A stretch of DNA of 64,000 nucleotides from Bacteroides sp. GTDB taxonomy: Bacteria > Bacteroidota > Bacteroidia > Bacteroidales > Muribaculaceae. The stretch spans positions 62,001 through 126,000 of the forward strand of contig JAAVCG010000006.1 of the NCBI GenBank assembly GCA_014802435.1, given 5' to 3'. Below the pieces are notes generated by a model. The model ran no database searches. It saw only the letters and a program-made list of their open reading frames with translations, and was not told the DNA's origin. This document shows positions 17,762 to 26,632 of the stretch, piece after piece. The position numbers were made by a program, and so were the translations under genes. How positions within the stretch are numbered: position 1 is the first letter of the stretch; each line of letters starts with the position of its first letter.

Positions 17762-19057
17762 TTATTCTGCGGAATCGTCGGCGGGAGCCGCGAGCGGAAC
17801 AACTCGGATAAGTTCAAGTTTATTGGCCGTGGAGCGGCTGATGGTGTAGACATAGGGCGCGAGTTCAATTTCGTCACCTTGAGTCGGAATAGTGCCGGTT
17901 GAGTGGAGAATATAGCCCGCAAGGGTTTGATAGTCATCGCTTTCGGGAATATCCAGTCCGAACTGCTCGCGCAAGCGGTCCACTTCAACTCGTCCGGAGA
18001 ACTCAAAGGAGCCGTCGGGCAGGCGCCGCGCAATCTCATTGGTGCGGTCATGCTCGTCCTGAATGTCGCCGAGAATCTCCTCCATGAGGTCTTCAAGAGT
18101 GACCATGCCCGCGGTGCCGCCAAATTCGTCAACGACAATGGCCAGCGAGCGCTTCTCCGTAAGCAGCCGCTTCATCATCTTGTTGGCCAGCAGGGATTCC
18201 GGCGCGAAGATAACCTCCTTGAGGTTCTCTTTCCAGTCGGTTTCCGGATTGAGCAGCTCGGAGACGTGGATGTAGCCTAAGACGGTGTCGATATCATGGC
18301 GATAGACCAGAATTTTGGAGCGCCCCGAGGAGGTGAAGAGCTGTGAGAGCTCCGCGCGACTGGTGGTGTCGATATTGACGGCGACGATTTCATTGCGCGG
18401 AATCATGCAGTCGCGCAGGTGAAACGTGGAGAAGTCTATGGCGTTATGGAAAATCTTCACCTCATTTTCAAGCAGAGAGCGCGCCGGCGCATCCGGGGCC
18501 TCTAATGTGCGCTCAATGTATTCGTTAAGCTCAACGACGCTGAGCGGCGCGTCATCATCCGTGGTCTGGCGGATGCCGGCAAGGCGCATCAGCCCACGCG
18601 AAAGAGCCGTCGTAAACCAGGATATGGGCCAGAGTATCAGGTAGAAGAGATACATCGGAGTGCCCGCAACCCGCAGCGATGCGTTAGGGTTTATGCGAAA
18701 CAGGGTCTTGGGGATAAATTCGCCCGTAAGGATGATGACGAGGGTAGTGATGATAGTTTGCACCAGCAGCACTAACAGCTCATTATGTCCCAGCCATTCC
18801 TGAAGCGAGGGCTCGATGAGTTTGGCCGCCGCCATACCGTAGATGACCAGCACGATGTTATTGCCGACGAGCATCGTCGTGATGAAGAAGTCCGGGCGCG
18901 AGAAATAGCGGTCAATGATGCGGGCGCTGAGGCCGCTCTTATGGGTGTCAAGCTCGGCGCGAACCTTGTCGGCCGACACGAAGGCTATCTCCATGCCGGA
19001 AAAAAGAGCCGAGAGTATCAGTGAAACGAGTACTATGATTATCCAGTTGATGATCAT
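17762..19057 (-). CDS. CNNM/CorC-HlyC family membrane protein (GldE-like)
   Basis: The order is an N-terminal DUF21 (CNNM) membrane domain with about four helices (residues 1-160), two CBS domains (around residues 205-330, including VVDEFGGTAGMVTLEDLMEE) and a CorC/HlyC C-terminal domain. Relatives take part in magnesium or cobalt homeostasis; in gliding Bacteroidetes the paralogue is called GldE. Its start overlaps the lptC stop by 4 nt. Substrate assignment is family knowledge, not visible here. Confidence 0.9.
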   Translation of the reverse strand: MIINWIIIVLVSLILSALFSGMEIAFVSADKVRAELDTHKSGLSARIIDRYFSRPDFFITTMLVGNNIVLVIYGMAAAKLIEPSLQEWLGHNELLVLLVQTIITTLVIILTGEFIPKTLFRINPNASLRVAGTPMYLFYLILWPISWFTTALSRGLMRLAGIRQTTDDDAPLSVVELNEYIERTLEAPDAPARSLLENEVKIFHNAIDFSTFHLRDCMIPRNEIVAVNIDTTSRAELSQLFTSSGRSKILVYRHDIDTVLGYIHVSELLNPETDWKENLKEVIFAPESLLANKMMKRLLTEKRSLAIVVDEFGGTAGMVTLEDLMEEILGDIQDEHDRTNEIARRLPDGSFEFSGRVEVDRLREQFGLDIPESDDYQTLAGYILHSTGTIPTQGDEIELAPYVYTISRSTANKLELIRVVPLAAPADDSAE

Positions 19058-19614
19058 TCTGCAAGTTTGAATTGTTGAGTGGGGATTATTCCCGTCGGCC
19101 GCCGGATGGTATAGGCCGTAATCTGCTCGTTAGAGTTAAAGCCGAAGCCCTCAAGGATGCTGCCGCTCCGCTCAATGTGGATGAATGAATCCGAATAGAC
19201 CGTATGGGCGTTCTGGTCCCAAAACATCTGTTCGGTCAGGAACTTGTCGCCCTGCAGGTTGCGCATCCTGACGTTGCCGTCAAGCTTCCATAGCTTCCGC
19301 TCCGAGAAGTAGCGGGCCGTGTCGGCCTGAATTGCCGCGTCAGGGGTCATGTTGTCATCAAACCGCTTGAGTTTGAGCCCGTCGGGGAAGAGCCAGTAGG
19401 GGTCGTCGGCTTCGTTATACATCAGCCATAGCGGCGCCTCTATATGATAGCGGGTAATTCCGGAGTCTGACACAAAGGAGTTGACCGAGTCCGTAATCAT
19501 CGTCGGGGAGACGTTGCCGTCAGGCGCATCCGGGCGCGGGCCTTCGTCGTCGTTACATGAGGCGACGGCGCCGAGGGTCAGCATTATCAATATGGCCGGA
19601 AGGGGCGAGCGCAT
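19054..19614 (-). CDS. lptC: LPS export protein LptC (lipoprotein)
   Basis: The 186-aa protein begins with a lipoprotein signal (LGAVASC with the lipid-modified Cys at residue 20) and contains an LptC/OstA-like beta region (YHIEAPLWLMYNE, then AIQADTARYFSERKLWKLDGNVRMRNLQGD). LptC hands lipopolysaccharide from the LptB2FG pump to LptA. A lipoprotein-type N-terminus in place of the transmembrane anchor of E. coli LptC is usual in Bacteroidetes. Position upstream of the CNNM-family gene and downstream of an OMP and coaX is the typical Bacteroidales order. Confidence 0.88.
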   Translation of the reverse strand: MRSPLPAILIMLTLGAVASCNDDEGPRPDAPDGNVSPTMITDSVNSFVSDSGITRYHIEAPLWLMYNEADDPYWLFPDGLKLKRFDDNMTPDAAIQADTARYFSERKLWKLDGNVRMRNLQGDKFLTEQMFWDQNAHTVYSDSFIHIERSGSILEGFGFNSNEQITAYTIRRPTGIIPTQQFKLAE

Positions 19615-19628
19615 TGTGTAGCAGATTT

Positions 19629-20873
19629 TTATCGAATCTTTGAGGGGAGGAACCAGATTTCGTTGAGCGCGATGCCCAGGGTCACCATATAATAGTTTTC
19701 CGTGACGGTCACCGCGGGCGATGAGGAGCGATGACGATATTCAAAACCGAGGTTTACGGAGGTGCGCAGCGGAGTGGGGAAGCCGAAGCCGCAGGTCAGA
19801 CCCATGTCGTTGACGTGGTTGCCGTCAATCATCATGTAGTCGCGCCCATGGAAAGCGCCTATGCGATAGCTCATGCGCTTGAAGTAGCCCCCGCGCTTTG
19901 AGGGAGTGAATTCCGCGCCGATGCTGTACTTCGTGCGGTTTGAGAATGTCTGGTCCTGGCTGAATCCTTCAATTCCCGGGAATTTGGAGTCGCTCCAGGG
20001 CTGATAAGTGAAGTCGGCGGCCACGAGCAGGCGGCTGTCAAGTTCATAGGCAAGTCCGGCACCGAGACTCCAGGGCATGGTGTAACCGGCCTTGTCAAGG
20101 TGGATTGTCGGGGTCTTGTCGGGCGATGAGGAGCCCTGAGTGACGTCATAACGGGTGCCGTAAGCCGTTCCGTGAACCTTGCGCGGAAGGGTAAACGTTG
20201 CGCCGACGCTAACATGGTTCTTATGGTTGAAGGTCAGCCCGTATTGCGCGCCGAATTGAACGTTATAGTCGCGAATCTTGTGTACGCGCTCATAGAGTGA
20301 CACTGAGCCGTTGGAGGCCGTCGCATAGACATCGTTGATGACGTTGCCGAAAAGGTAACCGCCACTCACTCCAAGGGTGAGTCCCTTCACCGGGCGTGCG
20401 GCCCAGCCAAGGTAAACCTCGCTGATTCCCCCCTGGCCCGAGTAGGACCCGATGCCGTTGGTGACTTCCTGGCCGAAGGAGTAGCCGACGGAGCTGTAAG
20501 GAAGCAGACCGACGGAGGCGCCCATCCATTTGCCGATGGGGACTTGCAGCGTGATATAGTCCAGTCCGCCAAGGGGTTTGGTGACGTGGAGGTCCTTTTC
20601 ATGAGCGAGCACCGCGCCGGCGTCAACACCCATGTCAAAGAGGAATGTCATCGAGTCGATGGCGGCGAAGCTCGCGGGGTTTTTGGCATTGATTTTGCCG
20701 CGTTGCTGAACGGCATAACCGGTGCCGCCCATGGCGCGCTGAGTGGATGAGGTGCGGTCGTTGAGCACGCCGTAGCCTATCATGGAGTAGGGCGAGACTT
20801 CCTGAGCCTGAATGCTCAGGGCGCCGCAAACGAGCATCAGCGGCATTAATATTTTATGCAAAACTTTCTTCAT
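19629..20873 (-). CDS. Outer-membrane beta-barrel protein
   Basis: The 414-aa protein has a signal peptide (MKKVLHKILMPLMLVCGALSIQA) and a long series of alternating amphipathic strands, beginning with SPYSMIGYGVLNDRTSSTQRAMGGTGYA, which recalls FadL/PorV-type barrels. It ends in a strand region with MVTLGIALNEIW. It lies between coaX and lptC in the reverse cluster, and the start overlaps the coaX 3' end by 20 nt. The transported substrate is unknown; family resemblance to fatty-acid porins agrees with the acyl-CoA ligase three genes downstream, though that link is inference. Confidence 0.85.
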   Translation of the reverse strand: MKKVLHKILMPLMLVCGALSIQAQEVSPYSMIGYGVLNDRTSSTQRAMGGTGYAVQQRGKINAKNPASFAAIDSMTFLFDMGVDAGAVLAHEKDLHVTKPLGGLDYITLQVPIGKWMGASVGLLPYSSVGYSFGQEVTNGIGSYSGQGGISEVYLGWAARPVKGLTLGVSGGYLFGNVINDVYATASNGSVSLYERVHKIRDYNVQFGAQYGLTFNHKNHVSVGATFTLPRKVHGTAYGTRYDVTQGSSSPDKTPTIHLDKAGYTMPWSLGAGLAYELDSRLLVAADFTYQPWSDSKFPGIEGFSQDQTFSNRTKYSIGAEFTPSKRGGYFKRMSYRIGAFHGRDYMMIDGNHVNDMGLTCGFGFPTPLRTSVNLGFEYRHRSSSPAVTVTENYYMVTLGIALNEIWFLPSKIR

Positions 20874-21624
20874 TGGTCTTAACTTGAAGCGAGGGATAAT
20901 TATGAATCAGGATTTGATAAAGCCCGAAGTTGACTAAGTGAGGATAAATTTCATAAGTGACGTCAGGGGGGAGGAGCGCGGCGATTTCCGGAGCCCAGCC
21001 GCCGGAGAGCATCAGCCGCCGGTTGCGCCCGAATCCGCTGTAGAGCATCAGCTCGGCTACTACTCCCTGCATGGCGCCCGAGCGCATGGCCTCTTCGGTG
21101 GTGGTGCCATAGCGGGGAATGTTTTCAAAGTGGCCGCTGACAAGGGGCAGACGCGCCGTATAATGATGCAGGGCGCGGAGCCTCATTCCCGGGCCGCAGG
21201 CAATGTTGCCGCCGAGAAATTCGCCCGAGGCCGATACGAAATCGTAGGTGCAGGCCGTTCCGATGTCGGCAACGAGCAGGTCCTCGCTCGGGCACAATGA
21301 CGCGGCGCCTACTGCCGCGGCCAGGCGGTCGGCCCCCAGGGTGGCGGGAGTGCCGTAACGGTTACGGAGCGGAACGGCCGTTGCCGGCGTCAGTTCCAGT
21401 TGGATTGGCGCGCCCGTAAGCTCCAGGAGCGCCGCAAGGTTGCCGCCCGAAACGGAACAACCGACGGCGGCGTCGATGCTCAGTGGCTCGATGGTGCGCT
21501 TGAGGGTCGACATGGCGGAGGCGCCCCGCAGAATGGCCCCGCAGGTTTCTTCGCCGCTGCGGCTGTCATAGCCGACGAGTTTCGTCGAGCTGTTGCCTTG
21601 GTCAAAAGTCAGTATCGTGCTCAT
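20854..21624 (-). CDS. coaX: Type III pantothenate kinase
   Basis: CoaX phosphorylates pantothenate, the first step of CoA synthesis. The 256-aa protein shows the ASKHA-fold motifs: DQGNSSTK (residues 8-15, phosphate 1), LGADRLAA in the middle, and IGTACTYDFVSASGEFLGGNI (phosphate 2 region, shortened here in reading). The start overlaps the stop of the upstream membrane-protein gene by 4 nt. Confidence 0.94.
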   Translation of the reverse strand: MSTILTFDQGNSSTKLVGYDSRSGEETCGAILRGASAMSTLKRTIEPLSIDAAVGCSVSGGNLAALLELTGAPIQLELTPATAVPLRNRYGTPATLGADRLAAAVGAASLCPSEDLLVADIGTACTYDFVSASGEFLGGNIACGPGMRLRALHHYTARLPLVSGHFENIPRYGTTTEEAMRSGAMQGVVAELMLYSGFGRNRRLMLSGGWAPEIAALLPPDVTYEIYPHLVNFGLYQILIHNYPSLQVKTNEESFA

Positions 21625-21989
21625 TTCTTGGCCGATTTAGAGGCGGCGATGTTCAGGGCTATGGAGCTGTAAATCTGGATTGCGGCTCCCGCCAGGGTAA
21701 ATGCAAGCCAGTCTCTGATTACCGGCGCTGAATAAAAGGCAAAAAAAGCGGCCACGCAAAAGAGCAGCGAGCTCCATGACTCCAGGCGCATCAATCGCTT
21801 GATGCGGACGGGAGTCCCGGCCGGGGCACTCGGCTCCATGAAGCGGGCTATGAGGGTCAGCGCGGCGCCGACGGCAAAGACATACCTGAACGTCATGCCG
21901 AAGGGGTTATTCGTCATTATCGGCATCAGGACTCCGACGGCTATCGTCAACAGTCCGATTATCAGCATAATGGGCGCGAATTTTTTCAT
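21621..21989 (-). CDS. Small four-helix membrane protein, unknown function
   Basis: The 122-aa protein has four predicted membrane helices (around residues 5-25, 32-50, 72-92 and 95-115) with a basic linker, VRIKRLMRLESW. I do not recognise a named family. It sits between a DivIC-like gene (14 nt gap) and coaX (4 nt overlap), so it is surely co-expressed with them. Confidence 0.75.
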   Translation of the reverse strand: MKKFAPIMLIIGLLTIAVGVLMPIMTNNPFGMTFRYVFAVGAALTLIARFMEPSAPAGTPVRIKRLMRLESWSSLLFCVAAFFAFYSAPVIRDWLAFTLAGAAIQIYSSIALNIAASKSAKK

Positions 21990-22003
21990 AAATAGTTGAT
22001 TTC

Positions 22004-22285
22004 TTAGTCAAAAATGTAGACATCCTCGCTCGGGCGCTTCATGTGGTAATGCTCCCTGACTATGCGTTCCAGCTCTTCCGGGCTGGAGTCAAGTCGCTTT
22101 GTCAGAGCCTCATAATGGCGCAATGTGTCCTCACACTGGGCTATCTTCTCCTCCAACGTGCGGATTTCCCCGGCATAGTCAATGGACTTCTTCAGGGAGT
22201 TATCGTTAAAGAACAAGACATACGTCAAAAAGCCCATGACAATGAGCAGGGGCAACGATATGTAGCGTTTGAGCCAGTTAATCAT
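22004..22285 (-). CDS. FtsB/DivIC-like septum formation initiator
   Basis: The start is set at MINWLKRYISLPLLIV, directly behind a -7 promoter box; the longer frame from 22342 runs into the promoter. The 93-aa protein has a short cytoplasmic N-terminus, one membrane helix (about residues 9-27) and a coiled coil (IRTLEEKIAQCEDTLRHYE), then a conserved-type end with REHYHMKRPSEDVYIFD. This is the layout of FtsB/DivIC, which scaffold the divisome with FtsL and FtsQ. It is the first gene of the nine-gene reverse cluster. Confidence 0.85.
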   Translation of the reverse strand: MINWLKRYISLPLLIVMGFLTYVLFFNDNSLKKSIDYAGEIRTLEEKIAQCEDTLRHYEALTKRLDSSPEELERIVREHYHMKRPSEDVYIFD

Positions 22286-22290
22286 AGGCG

Positions 22291-22298
22291 CAAAGGTA
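22291..22298 (-). promoter_or_regulatory. -7 box of the divIC-coaX-lptC cluster (leaderless type)
   Basis: The reverse strand reads TACCTTTG followed by five bases and the ATG at 22285. This places the expected transcription start on or beside the start codon. A clear -33 box is missing. Confidence 0.6.
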
Positions 22299-22373
22299 CG
22301 GAAAAAAAATGAAAAAAGAAAAATGCACCCCGAATTTTCCATTTTTTAACCAATTTTCCCCATTCTCCGACAA

Positions 22374-22418
22374 GTCTGACCGGTCTGACTGGTCCGACTT
22401 GTCTGACTTGTCAGACTT
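22374..22418. repeat. Five 9-bp tandem repeats beside the parA promoter
   Basis: Five consecutive units of GTCTGACTT-like sequence occupy 22374-22418. Two units form the inverted pair GTCTGAC-TT-GTCAGAC (22401-22416). The array ends 3 nt before the -33 TTTG of parA and lies between the divergent parA and divIC promoters, so it could influence either. Confidence 0.9.
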
Positions 22419-22421
22419 AAA

Positions 22422-22453
22422 TTTGGTCATTTCCGAAATTTTTGCTAAATTTG
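22422..22453 (+). promoter_or_regulatory. Predicted parAB promoter
   Basis: TTTG (22422-22425), 20 bp, TAAATTTG (22446-22453) is a perfect match to the Bacteroidetes consensus spacing. The parA ATG follows 34 nt later. Confidence 0.8.
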
Positions 22454-22487
22454 TGGGCTGATAACTGACTGACATTTTTATCCGATT

Positions 22488-23258
22488 ATGGGAAAAATCA
22501 TAGCTATTGCTAACCAAAAGGGCGGAGTTGGCAAGACAACAACCGCCATTAATCTCGCCGCCTCACTGGCTGCCGAGGGTAAGAAGGTGTTGATTATCGA
22601 TGCTGACCCTCAGGCCAATGCTACCAGCGGCTACGGCATTGATCCGCGCAAAGTTGCCGGCTCGATTTATGACTGCCTCGTTGACGGATATCCCGTTAGC
22701 GGTTCGCAGATGGCTACGTGTGTCGACGGTCTTGAAATCCTCGGCTCTGACATTAACCTTGCCGGCGCTGAAATCGAACTGGTCAATAAGCCTGACCGCG
22801 AATCTCTCCTCAAGCGCGCTCTCCAGCCCGTCCTTGAACAATATGATTATATCCTGATTGACTGCTCTCCCTCTCTTGGCCTGATTACGGTCAATGCGCT
22901 CACTGCGGCCCATTCGGTGATTATTCCCGTGCAGGCTGAATACTTTGCCTTAGAGGGAATCTCTAAGCTCCTCAACACTATCCGTATCATCAAGTCCAAA
23001 CTTAATCCCAACCTGGAAATCGAGGGCTTCCTCCTGACCATGTATGATGCCCGTTTGCGCCTTGCTAATCAGATTTATGAGGAACTCAAGGGGCATTTCG
23101 GCGATATGGTTTTCGATACGGTCATTCCGCGTAACATTCGCCTGAGCGAGGCGCCCAGCCATGGTCTTCCCGTGCTGATTTATGACCCCGCAAGCCGTGG
23201 CGCTACGAGCCATCAGCAGCTCGCCCGCGAAATTATCAAGAAACACGCTCAAAAATAA
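22488..23258 (+). CDS. parA: Chromosome partitioning ATPase ParA
   Basis: This is the Soj/ParA-type ATPase (256 aa) that moves ParB-bound origin regions. The deviant Walker A KGGVGKTT is at residues 11-18, followed by LIIDADPQANAT (Walker A') and ILIDCSPSLGLITVNAL (Walker B). The short N-terminus without a DNA-binding extension is the chromosomal type. It is followed 8 nt later by parB. Confidence 0.96.
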   Translation: MGKIIAIANQKGGVGKTTTAINLAASLAAEGKKVLIIDADPQANATSGYGIDPRKVAGSIYDCLVDGYPVSGSQMATCVDGLEILGSDINLAGAEIELVNKPDRESLLKRALQPVLEQYDYILIDCSPSLGLITVNALTAAHSVIIPVQAEYFALEGISKLLNTIRIIKSKLNPNLEIEGFLLTMYDARLRLANQIYEELKGHFGDMVFDTVIPRNIRLSEAPSHGLPVLIYDPASRGATSHQQLAREIIKKHAQK

Positions 23259-23266
23259 TTCTCTCT

Positions 23267-24166
23267 ATGGCAGCACCCCGACGTAACGCTTTAGGCCGAG
23301 GCCTTGATTCGCTCATCTCCATGGACGATGTGCCCGCTCGCGGCTCTTCGGCCATCAATGATATCCCCCTGGAGGCTATCAAGCCGAACCCTGACCAGCC
23401 CCGACGCTCCTTTGATTCCGAGGCCCTGGAGGAACTCGCATCCTCTATCCGTGAGCTGGGAATCATTCAGCCCCTGTCGCTGCGTAAGGTGGGCCCGGAT
23501 GAGTATCAGATTATTGCCGGTGAACGCCGTTACCGCGCCGCCGCGCTTGCCGGGCTGACCTCAGTCCCCGCATATATCCGCACGGCTAATGACACGGAGC
23601 TCACCGAGATGGCCCTCATTGAAAATATTCAGCGTGAGGACCTTAACGCCATAGAAATTGCCCTGACGTTCAAGAAACTCCTCGAGCAGTATGAAATGAC
23701 CCAGGAGCGCCTGAGCGAGCGTATCGGCAAAAAACGCGCCACGATTGCCAACTTCCTGCGCCTGCTGAAGCTCCCCGCCGAAGTGCAGTTAGGCCTGCGC
23801 GACAAGCGCCTCGATATGGGCCACGCGCGCGCGCTCCTGAGCATTGATAATCCTAAGCTCCAGCTCAAGCTCTATGGCGAAATCCTCGACCAGGGACTTT
23901 CAGTGCGCCGCGTTGAAGAGCTGGCCAAGGCCTATAACCGCGCCGATGAGCAGGGACAGGAACCCGCCTCTGAAAAGCCCGCACGCTCTAAGGCCGTCGG
24001 CGAATTCGAACAGCTCAAACGCCATCTGAGCGCCGCCTTCCAGACCCGCGTGCAGTTCACCTGCAATAAGGACGGCAAGGGCAAAATCACCTTCCCCTTT
24101 GCCAATGATCAGGAACTGGAAAAGCTCCTCGCCCTTTTTGACTCAATGAAGACGACTGCCGAATGA
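23267..24166 (+). CDS. parB: Chromosome partitioning protein ParB
   Basis: The 299-aa protein begins with a basic N-terminus (PRRNALGRGLDSLI), followed by the CTP-binding ParB/Srx domain with the NPDQPRR and AGERRYRAA motifs, an EMALIENIQREDLN arginine patch, and a helix-turn-helix (TQERLSERIGKKRATIANFLRLL). A C-terminal dimerization part follows. It binds parS sites; none was recognised in the window. It overlaps the next gene by 4 nt. Confidence 0.96.
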   Translation: MAAPRRNALGRGLDSLISMDDVPARGSSAINDIPLEAIKPNPDQPRRSFDSEALEELASSIRELGIIQPLSLRKVGPDEYQIIAGERRYRAAALAGLTSVPAYIRTANDTELTEMALIENIQREDLNAIEIALTFKKLLEQYEMTQERLSERIGKKRATIANFLRLLKLPAEVQLGLRDKRLDMGHARALLSIDNPKLQLKLYGEILDQGLSVRRVEELAKAYNRADEQGQEPASEKPARSKAVGEFEQLKRHLSAAFQTRVQFTCNKDGKGKITFPFANDQELEKLLALFDSMKTTAE

Positions 24167-24909
24167 CGTTGACCAAGAAGCTGACATCACATTCCTCCAT
24201 TGCGCGAGCCGCAGGCCGTTTGATTCTCGGTCTGATGCTCATGCTGTCGGCGCCCTCTCTGTTTGCGCAGGCTGAGGTGACTGACTCGGTGGAGGTTGTG
24301 CCCGAAGTTAAGGTTGACCTCCTCGGAATCGTCGCTCCTTCGCCCGCAGATTCTCTCCCGGCCATTACTCTTCAGCCGGATACTCTCCTGATTGCCCATG
24401 GAGGCGGAATCCGGGTGTTTAACCCTGACCCCGTGAGGGCCGTGTGGCTCTCCGCTCTCTGTCCCGGTCTCGGACAGATTTATAACCGCCGCTACTGGAA
24501 ATTGCCCATCGTCGTCGGCGGTTACATGGGCCTCGCTTATGCCACTGACTGGAATAACGCCATGCTCCGTGACTACACCAAGGCTTACCGTGACCTGATG
24601 GATAATGACCCTGATACTAAGAGCTATATGGACTTCTTTGCCCCCGGTGTCACCGAATCCCAACTCAGCAAGTCATGGCTTGAAAGTGTCTTCCAAAGCC
24701 GCCGAAATTATTTCCGCCGAAACCGTGACCTCTGCATCATCGGCATGGTCGGCGTCTATATCCTCGCCATTGTCGACGCTTATGTCGACGCCTCGCTCGC
24801 CCATTTCGACATCACTCCGGACCTCAGTCTCAACTGGTCGCCGGTCCTGATTCAGGAGACGCGCTCCCCCTTGCCCTCCGTCGGAATCCAATGGGCCCTA
24901 TGCTTTTAA
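24163..24909 (+). CDS. DUF5683 membrane protein
   Basis: The 248-aa protein has a signal/anchor helix near residues 19-36, a variable periplasmic part and a conserved block WLSALCPGLGQIYNRRYWKLPIV, which is the mark of DUF5683, with further membrane helices near the C-terminus (LCIIGMVGVYILAIVDAYVDA). The conserved neighbourhood parA-parB-DUF5683-mltD is a standard Bacteroidales order. A function in envelope biogenesis is plausible but unproven. Confidence 0.88.
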   Translation: MTLTKKLTSHSSIARAAGRLILGLMLMLSAPSLFAQAEVTDSVEVVPEVKVDLLGIVAPSPADSLPAITLQPDTLLIAHGGGIRVFNPDPVRAVWLSALCPGLGQIYNRRYWKLPIVVGGYMGLAYATDWNNAMLRDYTKAYRDLMDNDPDTKSYMDFFAPGVTESQLSKSWLESVFQSRRNYFRRNRDLCIIGMVGVYILAIVDAYVDASLAHFDITPDLSLNWSPVLIQETRSPLPSVGIQWALCF

Positions 24910-24933
24910 TTTCTATAACGACAACTATTATTT

Positions 24934-26604
24934 ATGAATAAATTCATCCGATATACGCTCCCGCTGCTCTTGGCGCTGATGCCCGCAATGGTCTCCGCCC
25001 TGAATATTCGTGACCTCCGTTATGAAATAACCGATACGGCAATCGTTTTCCCCGAATCAACCCAGACTGATGTCCATAAGTTGCAACACAATTGGTATCT
25101 TCAGAATTATACCGTGTTGGAGCGCGAAACGTCGCCTACTGCCGGTGATATGTCTGATGAAACCATAATCAAAAATCTCCAAGCGATACCGACGACTATC
25201 GAGATGCCCTTTAACTCCGTAGTCAAGAATCATATTGACCTTTACGTCAACCGCCGCCGCTCACTGGTGGAGGCAATGCTCGGAATGAGCCTATATTATA
25301 TGCCTATTTTTGAGGAGGCCCTTGAAAGGGAAGGCCTCCCTCTGGAACTCAAGTATCTCCCCGTAATCGAATCGGCGCTTAATCCGGATGCCGTCAGCCG
25401 CGCCGGCGCTACCGGCATCTGGCAGTTTATGCTCCCTACGGCCAAAGGACTCGGAATGGAAGTAACCACCTTGGTCGACGAGCGTCGTGACCCCGTCGCC
25501 TCATCTGCAGCCGCCGCCAAGTATCTTAAGCAGCTCTATGGAATTTTCAATGACTGGGGGCTCGCAATCGCCGCCTATAACTGCGGTCCCGGCAACATTA
25601 ACAAGGCCCTGAGCCGCGCCGGAGCCTCGGCTGATAACCCCAAGGATTACTGGCAGATTTATTATTATCTGCCCGCCGAGACCCGAGGCTATGTCCCCGG
25701 ATTCATCGGCGCTACATATGCCATGACCCATTATGCTGACCATGGCATCAGTCCCTCGCTGGCTCGCCGCCCGATTTTGACCGATACGGTTCACGTCAAC
25801 TCCCGCCTGCATTTCAATTCTATCTCTCAGATTCTCAATATTCCCGTTGAGGAACTCCAGGTGCTCAACCCGCAGTATCGTCAGCGCATTATTCCCGGCG
25901 ACATCAAGCCTTATGCGCTTCGCTTGCCCTCGCAGTTAGTCTATAATTATCTGCTGTTGGAGGACTCCATTATTGCTGAATCGGCCAAGTTGGCGCCCCG
26001 GAGCGTAGTTGACCTCAGTCAGCAGACTCAGTCCTCCGCCGGAGGCTCGCGTGACGTTACCAAGTGGCATAAGGTGCGCCGTGGCGAGACACTCGGGTCC
26101 ATTGCCCGCAAATATGGCGTCACCGAGCGTCAGATTCGTCGCTGGAACGGCCTGAAGTCAAGCAAGGTGGCCCGCGGTCGAAATCTCAAGATTGTGGTCA
26201 AGGAAGCGGTGCCTGAAGAGCCGAAACCGGCTCCCGCAGCTGATACTCAGGGCCAGGTTGACGTTGTCTATGAGGATCCGGACCAGCAGCCCGCTGAGGC
26301 CGAAGTGTCTGATGCCGCTGAGGCGGCCGTTGCCGTCGTGGCCGGCGCCGAGCCCTCTGAGGCTGATGTCCGGCTCGCTGATGACCCCGAACCCGAATAT
26401 GAGGAGGGCGCTCCGCAGCAGGCAGAGCCCGTCAAGGAGGCAAAACCCGCCCCGAAGACGCGAATCCATAAGGTCAGCAAGGGCGACACGCTTTACTCCA
26501 TCTCCCGCAAATATGGAGTCACTGTGCAGGCCATTCAGAAGGCCAATAATATGTCAGGCTCAGCCCTGAGCATTGACCAGCGACTGAAAATTCCCGTGAA
26601 ATAA
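24934..26604 (+). CDS. mltD: Lytic transglycosylase MltD with two LysM domains
   Basis: The 556-aa exported protein cleaves peptidoglycan glycan strands. After a signal peptide (to about residue 21) comes an SLT domain with the catalytic E146-S pair in LPVIESALNP and the motifs GIWQFM and AAYNCGPGN. Two LysM domains bind peptidoglycan at about residues 378-422 (WHKVRRGETLGSIARKYGV) and 512-556 (HKVSKGDTLYSISRKYGV), joined by an acidic, Ala/Glu/Pro-rich linker of about 85 residues. In many Bacteroidales relA follows; here a small OMP gene does. Confidence 0.93.
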   Translation: MNKFIRYTLPLLLALMPAMVSALNIRDLRYEITDTAIVFPESTQTDVHKLQHNWYLQNYTVLERETSPTAGDMSDETIIKNLQAIPTTIEMPFNSVVKNHIDLYVNRRRSLVEAMLGMSLYYMPIFEEALEREGLPLELKYLPVIESALNPDAVSRAGATGIWQFMLPTAKGLGMEVTTLVDERRDPVASSAAAAKYLKQLYGIFNDWGLAIAAYNCGPGNINKALSRAGASADNPKDYWQIYYYLPAETRGYVPGFIGATYAMTHYADHGISPSLARRPILTDTVHVNSRLHFNSISQILNIPVEELQVLNPQYRQRIIPGDIKPYALRLPSQLVYNYLLLEDSIIAESAKLAPRSVVDLSQQTQSSAGGSRDVTKWHKVRRGETLGSIARKYGVTERQIRRWNGLKSSKVARGRNLKIVVKEAVPEEPKPAPAADTQGQVDVVYEDPDQQPAEAEVSDAAEAAVAVVAGAEPSEADVRLADDPEPEYEEGAPQQAEPVKEAKPAPKTRIHKVSKGDTLYSISRKYGVTVQAIQKANNMSGSALSIDQRLKIPVK

Positions 26605-26632
26605 CGTTTCAATACCCTAAATAATTCATTAA

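Noticed and set aside
22374..22418. parS cluster next to parA
   Set aside because: The units do not resemble the TGTTTCACGTGAAACA-type parS consensus.
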